From NCBI RefSeq assembly GCF_012034935.1, contig NZ_JAATEN010000024.1, forward strand, positions 1 through 64,000: a DNA stretch of 64,000 nt, written 5' to 3'. Position numbers and translations under genes: made by a program. The stretch comes from Streptomyces zingiberis (lineage in GTDB: Bacteria; Actinomycetota; Actinomycetes; Streptomycetales; Streptomycetaceae). Below, piece by piece: positions 25,543-34,742 of this stretch. The notes under the pieces are model-generated. The model had not been told where the DNA came from. It did not search any database and worked only from the letters and a program-made list of their open reading frames with translations. Each line of letters starts with the position of its first letter. Position 1 is the stretch's first letter.

Positions 25543-28449
25543 CTACAGGTGGGCGGCGCCTCCCGCCGTGACGGCGTGCTGCACCCGCGCCTCCCGGTAC
25601 CGCAGCGCCTCCGCGGCCACGGGTTCGAGGATCCGGGACCGCCCGCACGCGGCGGCGGCGTCGCGCAGCCACCGTTCCGTCCGCCGTCCGCGGGCCCGCG
25701 CCGGACCACGCGCCGCGAACCGGCAGGCCCGCGCCAGCAGCGGCCCCGCGACGGCCGATCCCCCGAGCACCAGGGCAGGGGGCGCCCAACCGCCCGGCAC
25801 CCCGCCCGTCGCCGTTGTCACCAGCCACGCCCCGGCGGCGAGTTGGACCGCCAGCAGCAGCCACTGGAGGAGCGAGACGAACGTCCACCAGCGGGGCGCG
25901 ACGGGAGCACCGGTGGCCGCCACCCGCGCGGCGGCCGAGTCGAGCGCCTCCGACAGCTCCCGTGCGCCCCCTACGGCGGACTCCAGCACCGCGTGGGCCC
26001 ACGGCCCGGGGAGCCCCCCGGCCGCTTCGGCCGCCACCACGCGCACCGCCTGCTCGACCACGGCACGGGCCGCCCGGGGCTCGGGCCCCGGGCCGGACCG
26101 GTCCGGGGCGTCCGGCGTGTCACCGGAGGCCGGGCCGCCGACCGCCGGATCGCCGGCCGCCGGGCCGCCGACGGGCTCCGCGGCACCCGGGCCCTCGCCC
26201 ACCCGGCTCGGCACGGCCGCCCTCCCGGCACCCTCCGCGGTCCGCGCGGCCGCCGCCTCCGCGCCCCGTTCGCCCGGCACGCCCCGCCGGTGCTGCTCGT
26301 CCCGACCACCCCGCCCGGCCCGGACGGCCTGCTCGGCTTCACCGGCTTCACCGGCTTCACCGAACTCTCGGGCTTCCCCGGCCCCGGCGGCTCTTGTGGC
26401 TCTTGCGGCTTCCCCGGCCTGTACGGCCTGGCCGGCCTGTCCGCTCCCGGCGGTCTCCGCCGCCTCCACCCGCTCGGCGGTGCTCGCGTTCCGCGGGGCG
26501 CGGGCGGCCCCGGCGGCCTTCACGGCCTTCCCCGCCCTCGCGGCCCTCATGACCTTCGCGGCCCATCCCTCCGGGGAGGCCGCCGGCGCGGCTCCCGCCC
26601 CCGAGGCCGTCGGCGCCCCGGCGACGTCCCGCCCCCCGGGCACCTCCCGGGCCTGCGGCAGTGCCGCCGCCCCCCGCACCCCCGCCGGCCCGGCGGCGCG
26701 GTCCTCCGTCTGCTCCGCTGCCGTCTCCTCCGCCTCCGTCACCCCGCGCGCCCCGCTCCCGCCGCCTCCGCGCCGCGCCTCGCGCCGGCCGCGCACCTGG
26801 CTCCACGGTGTGCCGCACCGGCGTGCCGCCAGCCGCAGCCACTCCCGTTCGGCGGCCTCTCCGGCGGCCACGGCGCCGATGGACGCGGCCAGCCGGTCCT
26901 CGAACTCCGCCCGCGCCCGCGCCGACAGGCCCGTCCGGCCCTCGGTGCGGCAGACCGGCGCGAGCCGGCGGGCCGCTCCGTCGACGTCGGCGGCGAGCCG
27001 CCGTTCGGCCGCCGCTCCGGTGGCGACGAACCGGGCGAGCTGTTCACGCAGTTCGTCGAGGCCCTCCCCGGTCAGCGCGGACACGGCCAGCACCGTCGCG
27101 CCCGGTTCGCCGTGCTCCGCGAGGGCGAGGCCGTCCTCGTCCAGCACCCGCCGCAGATCGTCGAGCACCTGTTCGGCGGCCTCGCCGGGCAACCGGTCGA
27201 CCTGGTTCAGCACGACGAACGTCACCTCGTCGTAGCCCGCGAGCGGACGCAGGTACCGCTCGTGCAGCACCGCGTCCGCGTACTTCTCCGGGTCGACCAC
27301 CCACACCACCGCGTCGACCAGCCCCAGCAGACGGTCCACCTCCCGGCGGTGACCGGGCACGGACGAGTCGTGGTCGGGCAGGTCGAGCAGGACGAGCCCG
27401 CTCAGGTCCGGGGCGGTGGCTGGCGCTCCCCGCCGGTGGCGGAACGGCCCGGGCGCCAGACCGGGCCACTGCCGCGCCGGGTCCCGGGGTGCGCGCCGCC
27501 GTAGCGCGGGCGGGATCCCGAGCCGGTCCAGCAGCCCGTCCGCCCCCTCGGACCAGGTGCAGGCGAGCGTCTCCGTGGTCGTCGGGCGGCGGACGCCCGC
27601 CGCCGAGACCTGTGCCCCCACCAGGGCGTTGAACAGCGAGGACTTGCCGCTGCCACCCGCGCCGGCCAGCGCGACGACCGTATGGCCGAGGGAGAGCCGG
27701 TGCCGGGCCACCGCCTCGTCCAGGACGTGCCCGGCCTCGGCGAGCGTGCGGGCGTCCAGCCGGGCGGCCGACAGACCGACGAGTTCGCGCAGCGCCTCCA
27801 GCCGGGTCCGCAGGGCGCGGCTGAAGCCGGCCGGGTGGGAGGCCGCCGGGTGGGAGGCCGCCGGGTGGGAGACGGTCGTGGCGGTCCCCGGACGGCGTTC
27901 GGGAGCCCGGCCGGAGGCGCCGGGTCCGGCGGCGGCCTCCGGGGGCCGCGCCCGCTCGATGTCGAACGGCCGGGAGGAGCGGAGGGCGCCGTTCCCCGGG
28001 GCGCGCCGGGCGATGAGACCGTCGTTCCAGGCCAGCCCGTCCCCGGAGGTGCCGGACGGCGGGGCTCCCCCGGGTTCGGTCCGCCCGGACCCGGGCGGTT
28101 CGGAGGCGGCGGAGGACGGGCCGCTCTCCGGAGCGGCGAGCTCGTCCACCACGGCCGGCTCCTCCCCGGACGGCGTGTTCCCGGCCGGCGCGCTCCCGGC
28201 GGGCACGTTCCCGGGCGGAGGGGAGGTCTCCACGGCGGCCGCCCCCTCCGCCTCCGCCATGACGAGCAGTTGCGACGCGGCGGGGAGCTCCGGCCGCCCC
28301 TGCCCCGTACCTGCGCCGGAGCAGCGGAAGCCACCGGAGCCGCGGGGGCCGCCGGGACCGCCCGGGGCACCGAGAAGCGCAGCCCCGTCGGAGCACTCGG
28401 AACCCCCGGAGCCGTCAGTGCGCCCGGGGCGCTCGCCTGCCTCGGTCAC
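25543..28449 (-). CDS. dynB: Dynamin-like GTPase with C-terminal membrane segments (DynB-like)
   Basis: 968 aa. The N-terminal 190 residues are disordered (Pro/Gly/Ser/Glu). The GTPase domain has P-loop GAGGSGKSSLFNAL, switch Thr in PTTTETLAC, G3 LLDLPDHDS and G4 LNQVDRLPG. A long Ala/Gly/Glu linker precedes two hydrophobic segments near the C-terminus (WTFVSLLQWLLLAVQLAAGAW and APPALVLGGSAVAGPLLA). In Streptomyces, DynA and DynB are adjacent dynamin-like proteins that stabilise FtsZ rings at sporulation septa, DynB being the membrane partner. The GTG start is five bases after the dynA stop with GAGAGG upstream, so the two are co-expressed. Confidence 0.85.
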   Translation of the reverse strand: MTEAGERPGRTDGSGGSECSDGAALLGAPGGPGGPRGSGGFRCSGAGTGQGRPELPAASQLLVMAEAEGAAAVETSPPPGNVPAGSAPAGNTPSGEEPAVVDELAAPESGPSSAASEPPGSGRTEPGGAPPSGTSGDGLAWNDGLIARRAPGNGALRSSRPFDIERARPPEAAAGPGASGRAPERRPGTATTVSHPAASHPAASHPAGFSRALRTRLEALRELVGLSAARLDARTLAEAGHVLDEAVARHRLSLGHTVVALAGAGGSGKSSLFNALVGAQVSAAGVRRPTTTETLACTWSEGADGLLDRLGIPPALRRRAPRDPARQWPGLAPGPFRHRRGAPATAPDLSGLVLLDLPDHDSSVPGHRREVDRLLGLVDAVVWVVDPEKYADAVLHERYLRPLAGYDEVTFVVLNQVDRLPGEAAEQVLDDLRRVLDEDGLALAEHGEPGATVLAVSALTGEGLDELREQLARFVATGAAAERRLAADVDGAARRLAPVCRTEGRTGLSARARAEFEDRLAASIGAVAAGEAAEREWLRLAARRCGTPWSQVRGRREARRGGGGSGARGVTEAEETAAEQTEDRAAGPAGVRGAAALPQAREVPGGRDVAGAPTASGAGAAPAASPEGWAAKVMRAARAGKAVKAAGAARAPRNASTAERVEAAETAGSGQAGQAVQAGEAARATRAAGAGEAREFGEAGEAGEAEQAVRAGRGGRDEQHRRGVPGERGAEAAAARTAEGAGRAAVPSRVGEGPGAAEPVGGPAAGDPAVGGPASGDTPDAPDRSGPGPEPRAARAVVEQAVRVVAAEAAGGLPGPWAHAVLESAVGGARELSEALDSAAARVAATGAPVAPRWWTFVSLLQWLLLAVQLAAGAWLVTTATGGVPGGWAPPALVLGGSAVAGPLLARACRFAARGPARARGRRTERWLRDAAAACGRSRILEPVAAEALRYREARVQHAVTAGGAAHL

Positions 28450-28454
28450 GCCGC

Positions 28455-30239
28455 TCACCTCTCCTTCTGCAGTACGGACAGCGCCGCGATCAGCCGCGCC
28501 TGCACGCCGGGCGTCACATGGAGGTCGTCGAGGGGCGTCAGCCGCCGGTCGCACTCGCCACCGAGGGTGCGCTCCAGGCACTCGGTGAGCAGCACCTCCC
28601 CCCGCTCGCACAGCAGTTCGGCGACCTCCTCCCCCACCGCCCCGGTGAGCCGGTGACCGGCTGTGCGGGACCGCCTGCCGCCCACGAGGGCGACGCCGAG
28701 CATGGCCGCCACATGGTCGGTGTCGACGGCTCCCGGGCGTTCGAGCAGGCCGACCGCCTCCTCCACCGTCTCCTCGACGCATCGGGCCCAGCGCCGCACG
28801 GCGACCCCGATCCGGTCGGCCGAACCGGTGGCGCGGGCCGCCATCTCGGGCAGCGGGCCCGCACCCGCCGACCGGTCGCGCCGCCAGCGCTCCCGGGTGC
28901 GTTCGTCGGCCAGGACGACGGCGCAGCAGAGCTGGGCCGTGAGGCTGTCGGCGCAGGCCTCGAGGAGTTCGCGGGGACCGCTGTGCCAGGGGTAGCCGCG
29001 CCACCGGGCGAGCGCGTCCCCGGCCAGGACCGCTCCGGCGGCCAGGTCACTCCGGACGCCCGCCTCCGCGTCCGCGTACGCCCGTTCGACGCACTGGGCG
29101 AGGCGGACGGCGGCGGAGTGCTGCGCCGCGGCGGCCGCGGCGAGGGCGGGCACCCGCACGTCGAGGGAGGCCAGCACCCCGCCCACGGTGCGGGTGGCGG
29201 CCACCGCCCGGGCGACCGGGTCCCGGGCGCGCTGGGCGAGCCATTCGCGGAGCCCGGCGACCGCGCTGGCGGGGAGCAGCCCGCCGCCGTCCCCGGCGGA
29301 CTCGGGCAGCTCCGGCACGGTGAAGCGGGGCACGTCCCCCAGCCCGGCCCGTTCGAGCAGAGCGTCGTAGCTCCGCGAGACCTCGCCGACGACCTGGTGC
29401 GGCACCCGGTCGAGGACGGTGACGAGCGTCGCGTCGTACTCCTTCGCGGAGCGCAGCAGATGCCAGGGCACGGCGTCGGCGTAGCGGGTGGCGGTGGTGA
29501 CGAGCACCCAGATGTCGGCCGCGCAGACGAGCTGGGCGGCGAGTTCGCGGTTGGGCGCGACGAGGGAGTCGATGTCGGGGGCGTCGAGCAGGGCGAGCCC
29601 GGGCGGGATGGAGTCGGCCGTCTCCACACGGAGCGCGGGCCGCTCACCGTCGGCACCGGCGGCTCCGGGTCCGGCGGTGCGGGCGGTGGGGGCTTCGGCG
29701 GGGTGGGCGGCGGCATCGGTGCCGATCCCGGCCCCCGTCCCGGTCCCGGTCCCGGCCCCGGGGAGATCGTCCCCGGTGTGCCCGTCCGTCCCCTCCGCGC
29801 CGTCCGGCGGCGGCAGGTCACGCCCGTCCCGCGCGCGGCGGCGGCCGGAGCGGGGCGGCGGGTCGGCCGGGGCGCGGACCAGCCCGGGCAGGACCCGCCG
29901 GTCCGCGAACCAGTGACGGTCCCGCGGATGGCAGACGAGCACCGGCGTGCGGGTCGTGGGCCGCAGCACCCCGGCCGGGCTGACACACCGTCCGACGAGG
30001 GAGTTGACGAGGGTGGACTTTCCCGCCCCGGTCGATCCGCCGACGACGGCCAGCAGCGGGGCCTCGGGGTCCCGCAGACGGGGGAACAGGTAGTCGTCGA
30101 GTTGCGCCAGCAACTCGGCCCGGTCCTGCCGGGCCCGGACCGCCCCCGGGATCGCCAGCGGGAACCGCAGGGCGGCGACCCGGTCGCGCAGGGTGGACAG
30201 CGCGTCGAGCAGCTTGGGCTGTGCATGCGAAGTCGACAC
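28455..30239 (-). CDS. dynA: Dynamin-like GTPase (DynA-like)
   Basis: About 594 aa without transmembrane segments. Motifs: P-loop VVGGSTGAGKSTLVNSLVG, switch Thr in LRPTTRTPVLV, G3 LALLDAPDIDSLV, G4 TVLDRVPHQ. It carries a disordered insert (about residues 135-185, Pro/Gly/Thr-rich) inside the GTPase domain. It is the first gene of the dynA-dynB unit. I prefer the GTG at 30239, which gives the family-like start STSHAQPKLLDALSTLRDRVAALRFP; an in-frame ATG at 30338 adds 33 unlikely residues and neither start has a strong ribosome site. Confidence 0.83.
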   Translation of the reverse strand: MSTSHAQPKLLDALSTLRDRVAALRFPLAIPGAVRARQDRAELLAQLDDYLFPRLRDPEAPLLAVVGGSTGAGKSTLVNSLVGRCVSPAGVLRPTTRTPVLVCHPRDRHWFADRRVLPGLVRAPADPPPRSGRRRARDGRDLPPPDGAEGTDGHTGDDLPGAGTGTGTGAGIGTDAAAHPAEAPTARTAGPGAAGADGERPALRVETADSIPPGLALLDAPDIDSLVAPNRELAAQLVCAADIWVLVTTATRYADAVPWHLLRSAKEYDATLVTVLDRVPHQVVGEVSRSYDALLERAGLGDVPRFTVPELPESAGDGGGLLPASAVAGLREWLAQRARDPVARAVAATRTVGGVLASLDVRVPALAAAAAAQHSAAVRLAQCVERAYADAEAGVRSDLAAGAVLAGDALARWRGYPWHSGPRELLEACADSLTAQLCCAVVLADERTRERWRRDRSAGAGPLPEMAARATGSADRIGVAVRRWARCVEETVEEAVGLLERPGAVDTDHVAAMLGVALVGGRRSRTAGHRLTGAVGEEVAELLCERGEVLLTECLERTLGGECDRRLTPLDDLHVTPGVQARLIAALSVLQKER

Positions 30240-30594
30240 ATGCGAAGAATGCCCGGTTTTGTTCGTTTTTTGAAGCGTATGACAGCCCTGCGCGCCGAGG
30301 AGATCGTGATACGGCTGTGACCCGTGGGGGTCAGGCATAACGAGTACACAACACCCGGCCCCAACGAAGCGAAAAGCGATGCGGGAATCGGACCTGCCTG
30401 CGAGTATCTATCCCGCTTCACGGAACCTCCACAAGGTGGCACGGAGGTGAAGCAAGCGGGGCGAGGTGCGAGGAGCCCTATCCTTGTCCCGGCAGTACGA
30501 GGCCACGGTCGGCCGCTCCGGGCACCGGCACCACCGCCCGCGCGACGGTCGGTCACGGCCGGCACCGGGCTCCAGGCCACCGAGGCCATCACCG
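30240..30594. other. Intergenic region between dynA and tRNA-Arg
   Basis: 355 bp. The A+T-rich stretch 30240-30290 (containing TTTTGTTCGTTTTTTGAAGC) is the likely dynA promoter on the minus strand. The part near 30480-30590 should carry the tRNA promoter on the plus strand. I see no protein gene. Confidence 0.45.
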
Positions 30595-30670
30595 GCCCCC
30601 GTAGCTCAGTGGATAGAGCAGGTGCCTTCTAAGCGCTTGGCCGCAGGTTCGAGTCCTGCCGGGGGCGCCA
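30595..30670 (+). tRNA. tRNA-Arg, anticodon TCT
   Basis: Full cloverleaf: acceptor GCCCCCG/CGGGGGC, D-stem GCTC/GAGC with AGTGGATA loop, anticodon stem GGTGC/GCGCT around loop CTTCTAA (anticodon TCT, reading AGA), five-base variable loop, T-stem GCAGG/CCTGC with TTCGAGT loop, discriminator G and encoded CCA. Its 3' end faces an integrase gene 250 bp away, so the T-arm/acceptor half is the probable integration site (attB/attL core) of the following element. Confidence 0.95.
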
Positions 30671-30874
30671 CTGACCGCCGGTCAGGCTGGCGACGTTTTC
30701 GCAGGTCAGACTGCGTTTTTCTGGTCTTCCGCGTTAATCGGACTCTTCGCCTCCGCCGGGGGTCGAGTCCGGCTGGCACCGGCCAAAACCGGGCTTCTAC
30801 GGGTGTCCGTCCCACATACGTCCCACAAAATCGGGGGGCGCGGGACTGCCCGACACCCCCTCGGAGCACAAACC

Positions 30875-30919
30875 AGAGCGGCCTCGGCCCCCCTCTTCGT
30901 GGGGTTCTGAGGCCGCTCT
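30875..30919 (-). terminator. Nested stem-loop terminator after integrase
   Basis: A perfect 11-bp inverted repeat AGAGCGGCCTC (30875-30885) / GAGGCCGCTCT (30909-30919) with an inner CCCC/GGGG stem. It begins directly after the integrase stop codon on the minus strand, so it should insulate the tRNA from integrase transcription and the reverse. Confidence 0.88.
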
Positions 30920-32332
30920 TCACGCCGCCACCTCTGGGAGCTCCAGAGCAGCTTCGGCGCGTTTCAGGTAGACCTCCCGCTGGCCGATGATGCAGCGCGC
31001 ATAGATGGCCTGCAGAACCGGCACACTGTTGCCGGCCATCTCGGCGACCTCTGAATGCGGGATGCCCTCGTTCATCCAGGCTGTCAGGCAGGTGTGACGC
31101 AGGTCGTACACACGCTTGCCGGTTGGCGACTTGAACTCGTGCTCGGAAAGGACCTCCTCGCGCGCCTTGGCCCAGACACGCCGGAACACTGACCCCGCGA
31201 GCATGTCCCCCCTCTCTCCCGGGAAGAGAAGGTCGGCCGACCCGAGGTCATACTTCTCGATGATCTCGCGAAGGATCACGGCGAGACGCGGGTGGATGGG
31301 GACCAGACGCGTGTCGCCCTCTGCCCGTCCTTTGAGATCCCGCTTCTCATGGACCTCACCGGTGTCGGTCCACTGGCTGCCGACTTCGGGCTGAGCCTCA
31401 TGGACCAGGAACTCACCCCACCCCGTCTCCGGCAGCGTGGCGTCCCCCACACGGAGGGCGACCGCCTCCTCGGGCCGAAGGCCGGCGTAGTAGAGGGTGG
31501 CGAAGAACGCCCGGTAGATGCGCCCGCGACGCGGGCGCTGGCCTATCCAGTCCAGCATCTTCGCGACCTGGTCTCCGTTCAGCAGGCATCGCTTGTCGAT
31601 GGCCTGGGCCACCTTCGGAGCGGTGCGCTCGCCCTTACCCTTCGGCAGAGGGTTGGCCTTCAGGTAGTTGTGCCTGATCGCGTAGGCCATGACCAAGTTC
31701 ATGATGCGGTCGTTGCGCCTGACGGAGCTGGCGGCTGCCGCAGTACCGTCAAGGCGCGTGCTGAGGGCTGTTACGACCCTGTCAACGTGCTCGGTCTTTT
31801 CCCACGCGCTCATCGGGAGAGAGTTGCGCTTGACCCAGTTGAGGATCGTCTGCACCTCGGCCGGCACGGGCTTCTCCGCGTCCGTACGCTGTCGGACATT
31901 GAAGGCGTACTCCCGCAGCGCTCTGCGGACCTTCACCGGTTCGAAGTGCTGGGGCGGCGGCGTGCGCAGCAGGGCGACGGTCACGGGTGTGAGAGCCTTC
32001 GCCAGGTTCTTCCGGGTGTTGCTGGAGGCGCTGGGCCACTTCCAGTCGACATACTCGACCGCAAAGTCGTACCAGTTCACCTCAGCAGCCTTGGACATCC
32101 AGGAGATCGGCCGCCCGGTTTCGATGTCGAACGGCTCGCGTTTCCTGTGCGCGGACATCAGCTTCGCGCGCTCGTCGTCGGCTACCGCGCTCTTCTTATA
32201 GGTCTTACTGTGTTTCTTGTGGGCCACCTTCCAACGGACGGTGTAGGTGTTTCCCTTGGCTCGCTTGTTCGTCTCAATGGGGTAGAAGCGAACGTCCAAC
32301 GAGCTCGTGTCCGTCAAGAGTGGTCCTCGCAA
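30920..32332 (-). CDS. int: Tyrosine recombinase / integrase
   Basis: 470 aa. The N-terminal SAM-like DNA-binding part covers about residues 60-215. The catalytic domain shows box I Arg in YYAGLRPEEAVALR, box II YDLRHTCLTAW (Tyr in place of the usual first His, common in actinobacterial integrases), GNSVPVLQ (Asn where His is usual), and nucleophile Tyr in QAIYAR. It catalyses site-specific integration and excision. Position directly 3' of tRNA-Arg and overlap with the small HTH gene (19 bp) match pSAM2-type xis-int modules. No replication or conjugation (TraB/FtsK) gene of such an element is present in the window. Confidence 0.93.
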   Translation of the reverse strand: MRGPLLTDTSSLDVRFYPIETNKRAKGNTYTVRWKVAHKKHSKTYKKSAVADDERAKLMSAHRKREPFDIETGRPISWMSKAAEVNWYDFAVEYVDWKWPSASSNTRKNLAKALTPVTVALLRTPPPQHFEPVKVRRALREYAFNVRQRTDAEKPVPAEVQTILNWVKRNSLPMSAWEKTEHVDRVVTALSTRLDGTAAAASSVRRNDRIMNLVMAYAIRHNYLKANPLPKGKGERTAPKVAQAIDKRCLLNGDQVAKMLDWIGQRPRRGRIYRAFFATLYYAGLRPEEAVALRVGDATLPETGWGEFLVHEAQPEVGSQWTDTGEVHEKRDLKGRAEGDTRLVPIHPRLAVILREIIEKYDLGSADLLFPGERGDMLAGSVFRRVWAKAREEVLSEHEFKSPTGKRVYDLRHTCLTAWMNEGIPHSEVAEMAGNSVPVLQAIYARCIIGQREVYLKRAEAALELPEVAA

Positions 32333-32511
32333 TCCATAAGCCAGTTTTCGAAGTCACCGCGCCGTATTCGGAGGGAGCCGTTGGGCAGTCGAATGCAGCG
32401 CGGGCCGCGCCCCTTCTGGCGCCAGTCGTAGAAGGTCGATCGGGAGATCTGCAGCTCAGCGCAGACCTCGTCGACTGTCAGCTTCTGCCCAGGTCGCACC
32501 GCTACCGTCAT
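32314..32511 (-). CDS. xis: Excisionase-type helix-turn-helix protein
   Basis: 65 aa, MerR/AlpA-like winged HTH: LTVDEVCAELQISRSTFYDW followed by RQKGRGPRCIRLPNGSLRIRRGDFE in pieces. Proteins of this kind are excisionases that direct the adjacent integrase to excise the element. The ATG at 32511 has GAGGTGG upstream; the longer open frame reaching 32613 has no ribosome site. Stop codon lies within the integrase gene start. Confidence 0.88.
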   Translation of the reverse strand: MTVAVRPGQKLTVDEVCAELQISRSTFYDWRQKGRGPRCIRLPNGSLRIRRGDFENWLMDCEDHS

Positions 32512-32851
32512 GGCGCCACCTCGCGATTGCGGATGGATACGGGGTTGGCGAACAATGCGGGCGGGTCCGCCGGCCCGGGGTGGAAAAGGGCAGGCGGTAT
32601 CGCGGATCGGCACATGAGGTGGTTCCTTGCGATGGAGCGCGCGGGGCGACAGAGCGGAATTAACAACGCCGGGAGCCCACGCCTACTCGGCGGAGGCATC
32701 GCTGCATTTCAGCGAACAGGCGCTGTGGATTTCAGGGCAGCAGCAGGCGGGAGCCGATCATTTTCCCCTTGCGTCTTTTGCGGCACTGCCTACTGCGTCC
32801 GCCACGGCTCCACCGCCAAGCACAGCCGCTGCGAACACCCTCAATGGTCGT

Positions 32852-32884
32852 CACGATCGCCGGTTTGGCTAACCGGCGATCGTG
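32852..32884. terminator. Perfect 14-bp stem-loop, bidirectional terminator or operator
   Basis: CACGATCGCCGGTT (32852-32865) and AACCGGCGATCGTG (32871-32884) are exact reverse complements separated by TGGCT. It stands about 340 bp upstream of xis and about 55 bp beyond the stop of the coding-like fragment at 32941, so it may terminate transcription entering the xis-int unit. Confidence 0.8.
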
Positions 32885-32940
32885 GTCTATGTTTCGCCCC
32901 GCCACAGGGAAGTTCCGGGACAGTTCTCAACTGATGAAGC

Positions 32941-33216
32941 TCAGGAGGCCAGCCGTCGCGACCGGAGCCCCGGGGTCGTGCCGCCTGTCATGAGCACGAA
33001 CCAATCGTCGGTGAGCCGGTCGAGGAGGGGTGCCACGATACGCTCGGGAGCGCCGACCGCTCGGGCGACGTGCCAGGTTGCGACTCCAGGGTGTGTTGCA
33101 GTGTGCACGAGTACCGTTCGGTCCCAGCGGTAGCCGTGTTGCAGCAAATCGTCACCGAACAACCCAGCCGCACAGGCACAGAAACGCTGCGCCGTGGAGA
33201 GGGCGCCGTAGTCCTC
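32941..33216 (-). pseudogene. Possible remnant of a small hypothetical gene
   Basis: One frame reads coherent protein from about 33216 to the stop at 32941: DYGALSTAQRFCACAAGLFG, then DDLLQHGYRWDRTVLVHTAT, then HVARAVGAPERIVAPLLDRL and DDWFVLMTGG. The balanced residue content differs from the Arg/Pro-rich shadow frames. No ATG or GTG start is available after the in-frame TGA just upstream; only a TTG at 33162 could initiate. I cannot name a family. It may be the 3' part of a broken gene. Confidence 0.35.
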
Positions 33217-33685
33217 TCACTCCTGTGCAGTCCACGCGTTCGGGGTGACAAGCGCCAAGAGATGGCAGCAGTGAAGCAAGCCGATCGGAGAGCGGGATTC
33301 GACAGGTGGGCCTCCTTGGGGCGGGCCTCGGCAGCAAGACCGAGTAGGACGCGGGTACAGGCTGCCGGGGAGGTCGGCATGCCGCGGTCGCCCCGGAGGC
33401 CCGCGTCTATACGCTGACCTGGTGTTTTACGGGACGTTGTACGTTGACATGGTCCCGGAGGAGGGTTCCAGTCCTTTGGCGCTCTTTCTCGTCTGCCGTG
33501 GGCGAATCCGCCCCGGGAGCCTGTGGGATCTCAGGCCCCGTGGCCGAATTTCACGAACCATGGCCACTGAGTGGCCAGTTGGCCGCAGTCGTGAGACTGG
33601 CCGGCTACCTCGTCGCATTCACAGCCACCAGCCGGCGCGGCCGGGTTCCCCTTTGGCGTGATCTTCGGCGTGAAACAATGCCGGG

Positions 33686-34468
33686 ATGGATGAGGGGGCA
33701 GCTGCCGTACTCGCGGCGCTGATCGCGGTGGCAGGTGTGGCGCTTGGCCTGTTTGGGGCCCGCTGGCAGGCACGCGGCATGCAGGAGCAGGCGAACGCAG
33801 CCATCGAGGCGGTCAAGGCGCAGGGACGAGACCAAAACGCACAGTGGCGTCGGACCGTAAGGCGCGACGTCTGGGTCGAATATCTCGGCGCCGTGGATGA
33901 GTTCAGACTGGCTGCCGGGGAGGTAGCAGGACATCTCGCTGACGAAGACTTGCCGGAAGCCGAGCTGGGACTCGAAGTGGCTCATTCTCGGTCTGTGGTC
34001 GCAACCGACGCATATCGCAAGATCGAGCTCGAAGGACCTGAGCAGATCGTCTCTAAGGGCTACGCCTTGCAGGGCGCCGTGGTCCAGACGATCTTCGAGC
34101 TGGAGCAGGCACTCACCGCCGCGCGAGCGATGGGAGTACTCGAAGAATCCGCGCAGCGTGAGCAGCGCGAAGTTCCCTCCGATCAGCATCGGCCGATCGC
34201 GGCGGTTCTCAGTTCGCTACGCGAGCTGCGGGGAATGGAATCCGACGATCCGGGCCGAACGGAGTACGGACAGCGCCTCGGCCTCCAGATCCTCGCCTTG
34301 GACTTGCTATCTGCCTCTGACACCACGGCCCTCGTTTTCACGTACGCACACCAGCTGTCGCTAAGCGAGGCTGTGGAGCGCTACCCCCACGGGCGGTGGC
34401 AGCGTTTCCACGAAGTGCGAACAGACTTCGTTCAAGCGGCTCGCTCGCATCTCGATGGCAGCACTTGA
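33686..34468 (+). CDS. Membrane-anchored hypothetical protein
   Basis: 260 aa. One N-terminal transmembrane helix (about residues 5-24, AAVLAALIAVAGVALGLFGA) is followed by a basic/helical cytoplasmic region (QARGMQEQANAAIEAVKAQG), a typical start of actinobacterial small helical membrane proteins. The remaining 220 residues are mostly alpha-helical without a motif I know. It is the only plus-strand gene between the integrase and the defence operon and lies convergent to mad8. It could be a membrane-sited accessory of the defence island, but nothing in its sequence shows this. Confidence 0.7.
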   Translation: MDEGAAAVLAALIAVAGVALGLFGARWQARGMQEQANAAIEAVKAQGRDQNAQWRRTVRRDVWVEYLGAVDEFRLAAGEVAGHLADEDLPEAELGLEVAHSRSVVATDAYRKIELEGPEQIVSKGYALQGAVVQTIFELEQALTAARAMGVLEESAQREQREVPSDQHRPIAAVLSSLRELRGMESDDPGRTEYGQRLGLQILALDLLSASDTTALVFTYAHQLSLSEAVERYPHGRWQRFHEVRTDFVQAARSHLDGST

Positions 34469-34742
34469 GCCTGCCACCGGTCAAGGCTCGGGTAGGTCGT
34501 CGCTCAAGCCGAGCGCCGGTCCGAGGATTCCGACACAACCGTGAGACTGGCGGGCCGGGGCACAGCGCGAGACTCGGGCGAAACCGGGCACGATGCGCTG
34601 CATCACACGAGCTGCGAGATCCTACAAGCCCCACTTGCGGCGGCGAGGCTGAGTACCCCGGCCAGTCCTCGCTGAGAAAGCGACCCCGGAGGACCCCGTC
34701 ATCATCGCCCACTGCAATCAGCGAACGGCGAATGGAAATTTT

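Larger units (their letters stand above)
32512..33685. other. 1.2-kb region with no firm gene inside the island
   Basis: Most open frames here are short and overlapping. The region holds a perfect stem-loop (32852-32884) and one coding-like fragment (32941-33216, minus). The promoter of the xis-int pair should lie at 32515-32650. The part 33420-33680 shows no coding signal I trust. It may be a decayed module between the integration genes and the defence cargo. Confidence 0.5.

Noticed and set aside
33455..33480. T-arm-like sequence (GAGGGTTCCAGTCC) as a second tRNA or attR
   Set aside because: Stem pairs poorly and no D-arm, anticodon arm or acceptor stem can be built; it does not match the 3' end of tRNA-Arg.
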